Program-made: the position numbers and the translations under genes | In this document: one piece after another, positions 9,859-18,000 of the stretch | Layout: the number at the start of each line of letters is the position of its first letter | How positions within the stretch are numbered: position 1 is the stretch's first letter | Assembly (NCBI GenBank): GCA_012837155.1 | Contig: CP051546.1 | Span: forward strand, 2,168,140 to 2,232,139 | Reading direction: 5' to 3' | From: Flavobacterium sp. | GTDB lineage: Bacteria > Bacteroidota > Bacteroidia > Flavobacteriales > Flavobacteriaceae | DNA length: 64,000 bases | Notes under the pieces: model-generated | Database searches by the model: none | The model's input: the letters and a program-made list of their open reading frames with translations, nothing else | Told to the model about the DNA's origin: nothing

Positions 9859-10353
9859 ATGACAAATCATTGGAAACAAACTGGTATTCCTCATAAAGGC
9901 TGGAAATTAATCGATGTAATTGATGTAAGGAACGAAGGAGAGTCAGAAAATGAGACACAATACGAAACTTGCATGATGTGTGGAAATGAAAAAATAAGAT
10001 ATGTACATCTTGTTGAACATTCCGAAGTTGAAGATGAATTCCGTGTCGGCTGTGTCTGTGCTGAAAATATGACCAATGATTATTACAATCCTGGAAAAAG
10101 AGAACGAGAGTTAAGAAATAGGGCAAGTAGATTAAAGAACTGGCATAATATAAAATGGAAATTAAGCTATAAAGGCAATTCCTATTTAAAAATAGAGAAC
10201 CATTTACTTGTAATTTTTAAAGACAAATTTACACAAAAATTCAAGGTCATGATTGATAACACTACCGGCAGTAAATTATTTGAGAATCTTGATAAAGCAA
10301 AACTAGCAGCTTTTAACGGAATTGAACACTTTAAAAAGAACGGAAAATGGTAA
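9859..10353 (+). CDS. Hypothetical zinc-binding protein
   Basis: Intact 164-residue protein of unknown function. Residues 38-41 (CMMC) and the later VGCVCAENM supply four cysteines spaced like a treble-clef or zinc-ribbon site, with a conserved-looking RYVHLVEH between them. The C-terminal half is a basic domain (KIENHLLVIFKDKFTQKFKVMI). It is convergent with the Pycsar-like operon and shares a bidirectional terminator with it. Confidence 0.6.
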   Translation: MTNHWKQTGIPHKGWKLIDVIDVRNEGESENETQYETCMMCGNEKIRYVHLVEHSEVEDEFRVGCVCAENMTNDYYNPGKRERELRNRASRLKNWHNIKWKLSYKGNSYLKIENHLLVIFKDKFTQKFKVMIDNTTGSKLFENLDKAKLAAFNGIEHFKKNGKW

Positions 10354-10355
10354 TA

Positions 10356-10387
10356 AAAGAAGTGATCAGATTACTGATCACTTCTTT
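10356..10387. terminator. Bidirectional terminator
   Basis: Perfect 14-bp arms aaagaagtgatcag/ctgatcacttcttt with a 4-nt loop between two convergent genes. A-rich and T-rich flanks would allow termination from either side. Confidence 0.85.
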
Positions 10388-10391
10388 ATTT

Positions 10392-10637
10392 TTAATACTT
10401 TTTATCCTTGCTTAATTTAGGGTCATTTCCAGGTTTGACTGTATCGCTATCCCTAATCGGCCCGGCATTTGGCCTGTGAATTCTAACCTCTCCACCTCCT
10501 GAATTTGCTGAAAACTGTTTTGCTAATTGTTCAGCCTCTTTTTGTGTCGAGGTGATTGCCGATGCTCTCTGTCCATTTTCTTTTTGAACATTCCATCCTT
10601 CTTGTCCTTTTTTTCTGCGTACGTGGTAATTTGACAT
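10392..10637 (-). CDS. DUF2188 domain protein
   Basis: 81-residue basic protein matching the DUF2188 pattern: YHVRRKKGQEGWNVQKENGQRA, then TQKEAEQLAKQF and GEVRIHRPNAGPIRDSDT. Members are small proteins of unknown function. It starts only 19 bp after the stop of the E2-like gene, so it is probably the last gene of the pycTM-pycC operon. Its link to the immune function is inferred from position only. Confidence 0.8.
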   Translation of the reverse strand: MSNYHVRRKKGQEGWNVQKENGQRASAITSTQKEAEQLAKQFSANSGGGEVRIHRPNAGPIRDSDTVKPGNDPKLSKDKKY

Positions 10638-10656
10638 AGTATGTATAATTAAAAAT

Positions 10657-11334
10657 TTATAAATTTTCTTTTTTTATTTTCTTGGCCATTCTTTTTGCTA
10701 AACTCTTTAATTCAAACAAATCGACTTCTCTTCTTTTTTTTGAAAGCCCCTTGAAAATACTATAAGTACCCTCATGACATCTTTTAAGTTTCTTGCCACT
10801 GCCGCAAAAACAAACATCGTTTCTATAGACTTTAGTAACATTAAAAACAGTTAAAAATTCAATCACTTCTGTGATATTCTCTAATTCTAAAAGTTCACTG
10901 TAATACTGAAAAATTCCTAAATTTCCATGATCAAAATCCCCATTTGCCCATTTTCCTTCAGAATTAAAATATACCTGATTAGCCAAATAAGGCAAAACAT
11001 ATTTGAGAAAAAAACTTTTAATAGTTATGCCTTTTTGTGAGACTAAATTTTCTTCCTGAAGAGAACAGACACAACAAGATCCATCCTCACTTATATGCCT
11101 GTCAGCAATATGCTCGAATTTCTTTCCAGTTTCAAAAAGCCTAGGAAATTCGTGAGGATATCTTGAAGGTACAATTACTTTTACACTGAAACTATCCACA
11201 TACATATTTGCACCGTCAAATATGTCTAATTCCCCTAAAAGAATTTTAACCTTGTTTTCTACCTCCAGCTTCATTTTTGGAAACATTTCCAAAACCTCTT
11301 CGATATCGTTATCTAGTTTTGATCTTTGCATAAG
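10657..11334 (-). CDS. E2-like (ubiquitin-conjugating fold) protein with C-terminal SEC-C zinc motif
   Basis: 225 residues from the ATG at 11334; a TTG at 11352 is an alternative start. Residues 50-90 read like a prokaryotic E2 core: SRYPHEFPRLFE, then a His (RHIS) followed by GSCC. The second Cys of GSCC (about residue 87) aligns with the E2 catalytic Cys (pattern H..N....G.IC). A variable middle follows. The C-terminus carries a SEC-C motif (NDVCFCGSGKKLKRCHEG), which binds zinc. Its start overlaps the repaired end of pycC by 26 nt, indicating coupled translation. E2-like proteins are known partners in type II CBASS. Here one follows a pyrimidine cyclase. The E2 assignment is by motif and needs structural confirmation. 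Confidence 0.65.
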   Translation of the reverse strand, partial: LMQRSKLDNDIEEVLEMFPKMKLEVENKVKILLGELDIFDGANMYVDSFSVKVIVPSRYPHEFPRLFETGKKFEHIADRHISEDGSCCVCSLQEENLVSQKGITIKSFFLKYVLPYLANQVYFNSEGKWANGDFDHGNLGIFQYYSELLELENITEVIEFLTVFNVTKVYRNDVCFCGSGKKLKRCHEGTYSIFKGLSKKRREVDLFELKSLAKRMAKKIKKENL

Positions 11335-12315
11335 GTCTATTTTCTCCAACAATTTCTTTTAAGAAGCTTATATTTGGAACATTTAATATCTGAGGTTTAA
11401 TAGTAATATCACCTGAAATTGACGTAGCTACATATGGTGATGCCTTAAGGTATTTTATCCAGTCAAAAACATACTGAGTGTAAAAAAACTATTATCCTGA
11501 TCGGAAAATATATAGCGTTTCTCAGCTACAACGGAATATAGTTTATCATCAAACTGCGCTCTGTCTTTTACATTCTGCCCCACAATTATTTCATTACTTC
11601 CTGCATATGCCTGCATTTTAGCAGCTAAGCTCGTATGCAGACTGTATGTGGCAATCTCACTTGTATCCTCTTTACCAGCCACACCCCACAGGACCTTGTC
11701 ATCATCCCCGAAATCAATTCCAATCTTTGTATATATTCTCTCTATTCCATGTTGCTCAAAAACTCTTTTTAAATCATTTTTAACAAAATAACTAAATAAG
11801 CTAAGAGCCATTAAACAATGCTGGGTCGCCTTACTTCTATCTATATTTTTACCTCCAAAATAAACAAAGAGCCCATCTCCTTGTATTCTCTGTATAAATC
11901 CGCCAAAAACCTGGCAGACATTTATGGCTGCCAATTGAATTGTGTTAGTAATAATCATATTGGTTTCCTCATCATACTTTTTAAAAAGATTTGTCGAGCC
12001 TTTTATATCAATAAATGCTGAAATGATATAATGTTTTTCAGTATTTGATGTCCCTTTTAAATACATAAAATCGGGATGATGGCCAATTATTTGATTATTT
12101 CGAGCAATCGCTCCCATGCTTTTTGCAATTGCTGTCAAATCTGTTGAAAGTGATAATTCAGAACGATTTGAGATATAGTCGCTCATTGTATATTTGCCTA
12201 AAGCAACTGCCTTTGTCTGGTCCGAAAATCGAACTGACTCATTTAAATTCTTATGAATCTCGTTTCTATTAAGAGCTTTCTCAATAATGTTTTGATATTT
12301 TAAAAATGTTTCCAT
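11309..12315 (-). CDS. pycC: Pycsar nucleotide cyclase PycC (uridylate/cytidylate cyclase family)
   Basis: Class III-type cyclase of about 335 residues. In Pycsar, such enzymes make cCMP or cUMP on phage infection to activate a membrane effector. The cyclase core shows FIDIKGSTNLF (first metal Asp), FGGFIQRIQGDGLFVYFGG (second metal Asp) and IGIDFGDD. The downstream segment WGVAGKEDTSEIATYSLHTSLAAKMQ resembles other Pycsar cyclases. A missing T in a T run near 11480 truncates the frame. Repair gives a C-terminal extension (TQYVFDWIKYLKASPYVAT...) ending at 11309 inside the E2-like gene. It begins 3 bp after pycTM. Which pyrimidine it uses cannot be read from sequence. Confidence 0.88.
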
Positions 12316-12318
12316 GTA

Positions 12319-12819
12319 TTATATAATGTTAGTTACTAATGTTATTGCATAAATTAATAGAAGAATAAACTCAATTATGATTAGTCTTCCAGCGTAAAAA
12401 AGTTTTTTATATTTTGATTGTAAACCACCCGCTAGACTGTAAGCCTGACAAGTAAGATCTTTTAAGAAATTCTTTTCTGACATACCCTTAATTCTATCTT
12501 CATACTGATCAAAAGTGGAATTCCTGACATCCTGAAAAAAAACAACTGACTCACTTTTATCTGATGCACTTTTTAAATATGGTGTAATGGCAATAAGCGT
12601 TATGGTAATACTTGCAACAGCAAGAAATGCTATACTGCCCAATACGAATACTGAAAAAAAGGTAACATCTTCCGGTTTGCTCGAAGCTGCCAATGTTATC
12701 ATACCTCCAAGTATGGCCGTATTTAAAGCAAGATATAGATTGCTTTTCGTTTGTGTGCTTTCCATATAAACATCAAAGCGGTCAATTATAAATTTCACAT
12801 GTTCTATTTTTTCTTTCAT
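12319..12819 (-). CDS. pycTM: Pycsar transmembrane effector PycTM (DUF5706)
   Basis: 166 residues. The N-terminal signature FDVYMESTQTKSNLYLALNTAILGG is that of the Pycsar effector family (formerly DUF5706). Two N-terminal membrane helices (LALNTAILGGMITLAAS and VFVLGSIAFLAVASITITLI) are followed by a cytosolic portion and a C-terminal helix (LIIIEFILLLIYAITLV). In characterised systems the effector damages the inner membrane after binding cCMP/cUMP. It is the first gene of the operon and immediately precedes the cyclase, the usual Pycsar pairing. Confidence 0.88.
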   Translation of the reverse strand: MKEKIEHVKFIIDRFDVYMESTQTKSNLYLALNTAILGGMITLAASSKPEDVTFFSVFVLGSIAFLAVASITITLIAITPYLKSASDKSESVVFFQDVRNSTFDQYEDRIKGMSEKNFLKDLTCQAYSLAGGLQSKYKKLFYAGRLIIIEFILLLIYAITLVTNII

Positions 12820-12874
12820 TTTATCTAAAATAATTTTAAGTTGTATTAATATTTAACTTACAAATCATATATTT

Positions 12875-12912
12875 GATTTGATATATGAGTCCCCTCACTC
12901 ATATACCAAATC
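12875..12912. promoter_or_regulatory. 38-bp dyad in the divergent promoter region (operator candidate)
   Basis: Left arm gatttgatatatgagt (12875-12890), spacer cccctc, right arm actcatataccaaatc (12897-12912): 16-bp arms with one mismatch. It lies between the divergent pycTM and sigma-like genes, directly downstream of a possible -7 box TATATTTG (12868-12875) pointing to the sigma gene. It lacks a T tract, so an operator is more likely than a terminator. The regulator that binds it is unknown. Confidence 0.65.
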
Positions 12913-12938
12913 CGTTACTAACGCTTTTAGGTATATAG

Positions 12939-13635
12939 ATGGAAACCAAACCAAATGACACAATAGATTTTAAGGAAATATGCAGTTCAGAATTACTGGA
13001 TTATATTTCTTTTAAATCCGAATATCCAAAAGAAGCCGAGTTGGCTTTTGCAGAATTTTGCAGACGTTTTGAAAAAGATCTGCTTCAGAAAGCAGAAATT
13101 TACTGTTTAAGATTTGGCTATAATGAAATCATTGCCTTGGATGCAGCGACCTGTGCTTTTGCCAGAATTTGGAAGTACCCCGACATTTGATGGTGCAAAG
13201 TCAAAACATAAAAGCATTGATAGAGCAATTTTATTATGGATGTATCCCATTATGTATACCCAAATATTAAAATTTGAACATGCCGCAACATGTGCAGATC
13301 CAAATGAAGAAGAAGCTTTAGAAATAATTACCAATTTGGACAGTCTGGTAGATAAAATATCCGATAGTGATCAAATTGAAGATAAAAAAAGCTTAAAAAA
13401 GAATTTACAAATTTTAGAAAGTGCCTTTGTAGGATTAACTGAAAAACACAAGGTTATTTACCTAACCTACAAAGCATATGAACGTGTTGGAAAAAACATA
13501 CCGCGTTCAGTAAGTAAGAAACTGCAGGAAACCTTAGAACTTGTGCCCGTTACTATACGGATCTATAAAAGAGATGCTAATAAACATGTTGACAACTATT
13601 TAAAAGAAAACAATGCAAGAAAACAGCAACCATAG
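12939..13635 (+). CDS. Sigma-70-like regulatory protein (frameshifted)
   Basis: About 231 residues after removing one C from a CCCC run near 13180, which joins FARIWKYP to TFDGAKSKHKSIDR. It resembles an ECF-type sigma factor. The N-terminal part (ELAFAEFCRRFEKDLLQKAEIYCLRFGYNEIIALDAATCAFARIWKY) is region-2 like. The C-terminal part (LTEKHKVIYLTYKAYERVGKNIPRSVSKKLQETLELVPVTIRIYKRDANKHV) is region-4/HTH like, though divergent. Its last 23 nt overlap the ImmA/IrrE gene. It is divergent from the Pycsar operon, which suggests a regulatory link. Confidence 0.65.
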
Positions 13636-14721
13636 TATCAATTCAGAAAATTTAGATACTTATCTAGGCTCTATGGGATTTCTTTATCCAATAAATGAAG
13701 TACAATTGGACATATTTAATATTCTCTATGGGGACTTTGATTTTAAATTAAAAGACCTTCATATTGATGTGGATTCCATTATAAATAATAAGATAACCAA
13801 AAAGTCAGTCATCCAGCTTAACGATTACGATCCATCGGAGATCAATGAATTAAAAATGGCAGCTCGAAATGGCAATGAAAATTTATCCCAGGATATAATT
13901 GATAAAATGTATGAAAAGCACCGAAAAAGCGAGATGATGAAAGTTAGTTCTCTAATTGGAATTAAAGATTTGGCAGAAACTATAGCATTAGAATATCCAG
14001 AAATAATAACTCCTTTAGAGCATATTCTTCTCGAAGAAGATTTAGATTTATATTATGACAATTATGGAAATGCTTTTGACGGAATGACAATCTATGCCGA
14101 CTCACTGTTTCATGTACATATTAATACATTTAGGGGAAATAAGCCTGGGAGTCCAAGAGCTCGCTTCAGTATCGCCCACGAGCTCGCCCATTACTTCATT
14201 GATAATCATAGGGTCGGATTAAAAAAGGCCTATTAAAGCCACATCCTTCTAAAAATAATGAGCTTACACACTTTAAGATTGAAAAAGAAGCAGATTATTT
14301 TGCTTCCTGTTTATTAATGCCCGAAGAAAGGTTTAAAAAATTTGTCCTAAGAAAAAAATTTGATTTTTCTGTTATTAAAAACTTATCTGAGCATTTTCAT
14401 ACAAGTATAACTGCCACTGCAATACGATTTGTTGATTTAGGCAATCATCCTATTATGTTAGTTTTTGCTGAGAATGGAAAAATAAAATGGAAAAGCTGCA
14501 GTAAAGACTTTCCTTTTCAATATTTATTATACGGAGGCAAAGTTCCGGAAGATTCCGTAATGGGGGAATATTTCTATAAAAATAGGCTATTAACTGGTAC
14601 GGAAGATGTCTGGGCTGTCGATTGGTTTGATTTTGTCACTGATAGAAATATTCATAGAAAATTTAAAGAACATTGCATACCACATAAAAATTTGGCATTT
14701 AGCATAATTTGGGAATTATAA
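13613..14721 (+). CDS. ImmA/IrrE-family metallopeptidase (frameshifted)
   Basis: About 369 residues. The zinc site is plain: SIAHELAHYFIDNHR (HExxH, about residues 189-193) and a third ligand Glu in EKEADYFASCLLMPEERF. One A is missing from an A run near 14226, so the chain GLKKGLLKPHPSK is split. ImmA/IrrE peptidases typically cleave a repressor or other regulator when activated; CapP in CBASS operons is an example. Here the probable target is the overlapping sigma-like protein or an unidentified repressor. The N-terminal 110 residues and the C-terminal domain after residue 260 are not recognised. Confidence 0.85.
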
Positions 14722-14751
14722 ATCAAATATCATCTAAAAATTTTTAATTCT

Positions 14752-14892
14752 TTAGCGTTTCAATTCATTCATCTCCAAATTAATAAGCCCCCAATGTCTT
14801 CCCATTAGAAATAAAGGCTCAAAATCTTCATTTGCCTGAGTGGAGTAAGAATATCCTTTTTCGTCCATGATAAACATTTCATTCGACTTCAT
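14752..14892 (-). CDS. Short hypothetical ORF
   Basis: 46 codons starting MKSNEMFIMDEKGYSY and ending in ...LKR at the stop. It has no recognisable family and could be the tail of a decayed gene. It is the only coding candidate in the 360 bp between the peptidase and the STAND gene; the rest appears non-coding. Confidence 0.3.
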   Translation of the reverse strand: MKSNEMFIMDEKGYSYSTQANEDFEPLFLMGRHWGLINLEMNELKR

Positions 14893-15084
14893 ACTTTTTC
14901 TACCACAAAAAACTAATGCGTACTTTAAAGATCATTTACCACACTAAAAAAGACATTTTATAAAAAATAATTTAGGGTGCAAAATGCATCCTTATCTAAG
15001 TCTCCAATTGTAGTTGTTCCATAAAGTACGTTTTCCTTTTATTTGAATTTAGCTTTATTTTTTTGATACAATCTTATCATGTAT

Positions 15085-18000
15085 TTAATTTGAATATTTA
15101 TCATCCCAATATTTTATATACTTAATTTCCCCATTTTCATTATAAATAAAATATTTTCTACATTTCTGCTGATAAACAGAACTTTCAATAGAGGGGTTTA
15201 AAGGGTTTTTCTGGGATAGGTGTTGAGCAAACCATACCAATTCATAGTTGTTTTTATCGAGCTGATCTAAAAGATTATTCTTTTCCACAAGAAGTATTTC
15301 CTGCTTTTGATAGTTCAATCCAGTTATTGAATGCGTAAAACCTACGATATTACTGCTGTGGTCTATAAAATAATTCCCATCCATAGACGCAATTCCAGCC
15401 AATTCCCGTACAAGTTTAGAGGGAATAAAAACCTCTTTTTCTCCCTCTGCGCTGTTGTGCGTTACCTTAGCAATGCCATAATACATGTTCTCTTCCTCTC
15501 CTTCATAATTATAATAAATCGCTGAGTAATCTCTTTCACCAATCCAATGCATCCAAACGATATCTGATGGATTACTATAAATTTCAGTTTTTGGAGAAGA
15601 GTACAAATCATCGATATGCTGGGCAGCTCCAAAGCTGTCCCCGCTTGCTAAAAGAATATCCCTTATTGAAGCAGAGTCCCCTTTTTTTATTATGCAAGCA
15701 CGGATTTCAATCCCTGTTTTAAAGTATTGTTGAGAATCAACAAGTGAAGTATAATTATGTAATGCTATTAAATTCTTATCCTGCAATTCCTCGAAGAAGT
15801 CACTCATTGAATATGATATCCATCTTTCAAGATTAAGGTGCGGTTCCTTAGCTATTTCGTTACTTATTTCTTCATCTAAATTAATCGTTGATTTAGCCTC
15901 CGGAACCAGATTTTCTGGTATTACCCAATGCGGTTCAAAATCTGCATCTATTTGCGACTTTACATACTCTGCTGGATTGGGAATATCTACTATTTGACTA
16001 TAATCTTCCAAAGCTTCACCGTCTTTATCCAAAGGAAGATGATCTGAAAGATAGCCTTTAATATAATGAACTGCCAACCAAGTATATTTTTCCTCCAAAG
16101 TAAAAATCTCACTTTTACTTCCATGGGAAGCCTGTGTCATTCCATTACCTTTTTCTCTATTGAATCCCAGGCTTTTAATGTAACTAATAGCTGCAGCCAT
16201 TGCCCATCGATGCGGCGCCAGGTCAACTTTGCTAATGCCCATACGCATTTTTAGGAATGTACCTCTAGTGGTTTTCTCACCTGGATTATAACCGATACTA
16301 TAGAAATCTTCATAAGCCCCCTTTATGACATACCAAGCGAGATCATGCACTATAGGGTAGATTTCCTCTTTGGAAATCTGCAAAGCATCTATATCCAGTA
16401 TGAGTGGCTCATCATCAAAAACTATTCTCGGCCTCGCCAAAACTACTAAATCCTCACTTATTAAGCCATTTGTAAAAGCTTTTTCAACAATACCTCTAAA
16501 ACCTTGACGTATAATGACACTCCTGTGGATATTCCATTTTTTAAATACATTTTGTATTGCCCATAAAGCAAGATTTTTGATCGTGATCTTATCCTTAATT
16601 TTTGTAGTTACTCCCAGAGCAATTGATGCCAAATCTTCCTTTATCTGCGGATCATTACATCTAAATAATTTTTCTAAAAGCAATATAAATTCGTCGGGCT
16701 GCTCTATTGCCCATTTCATTAAACCGATTCTTAAATTGTGCCTCAGATTTTGATCTAATGTAGACAATGACCATCCATATAATAAAGGCATTTCATTATG
16801 AAGCGCTAATGATGATAAAGACATAACTTCATCAATGCCATTTGGATTTATTGCAACTTGAAGATTATAAAGTGGATAATTATTTTGATCTCTATGATCA
16901 AGACTACTTATCTGGACTACATCCCAGCCTAGCCACATCATATCTCGTGAAAATGCATTTGGCTGTTTCATTAGGATTTCGTGCAGGAATTCTGCTCCAA
17001 AAAAACTGCCGGGCTGTGAAGTAGCAGGAAGAATTAAATTTTTAAATGTTGAATATCTACTCTTATAATCTTCTAAAAACAAACTTTCAATTGATTCCTT
17101 GAATTTAACAGCATGCTGCAGTGGTGCTTTAATGAGAGTTTCAATCTTAAAGCTAAAAATCTGTTCTTCATCAAGTCCTGCTGTTAGAAATCCATTCTCC
17201 CCTATAAGCTTTCCATAGTCTTCAAACATGGTGCTGATAATATTCTGAACAATCTTTCTGCTGACCAGCACCTGAACATCATGGTCACTTTCATCTTCAA
17301 AAACTGCTTTTTCTAGTAAAAACGCGGGTATACCCTTTAGTTCCCCATTGGCAATTGCCCTCGCGTATTTATCTGCCATAATACGCTCCATAATTGACTG
17401 ATATGGGAGCTCATAAACAACAGCAACATCCCCTAATATGTCATCTGCAATTGGCCGTTCACTCTTTATCAAAAATCCATGATCTGACAAATATTTTATC
17501 AGGATATCAATCTTTTCAATCGCTATATAGTGGCCAACTCTATCATTTAATTTATCAAATAATACATCGTGGCTTATCAAGGCGGCACGGTAAAAACAAT
17601 CTGCTACAACTTGCAGCGCATCAATTACTGGTTTACGTGCTCCTCCTGCTGCATCATGAAGTGCTGAAAACTCTTCACTTACTCGTCCTACTTTTAATTT
17701 TAATAAAGCTTTTTCCGCAACCTTTATATCGTCGGCAGCTGTTAGTTTCTGATTTTTATACAGTTCGCAAAAAAGCCTGAGGGCATAAAGACTGTCGATT
17801 CCTCTAATAAGTGCTCTGGGTTCAATTGAAATATTATAATGTTCTTTGCTGAAATAATGATCAATAACATCCATGATACGGACATCACCTTCTCGAGGCA
17901 ATTCAATAACCTCAAAACCTTCCGAACCGGCAAGTTTGTTTTTGTTAAGAAAATAACTTCTTGCTGTAAAAACAAATTTCAATCTTGGAAAGTCTTTCAT

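Noticed and set aside
16066-17780. Several plus-strand ORFs of 60-128 codons inside the STAND gene
   Set aside because: Opposite-strand shadows of one intact 1439-codon gene; low-complexity composition.
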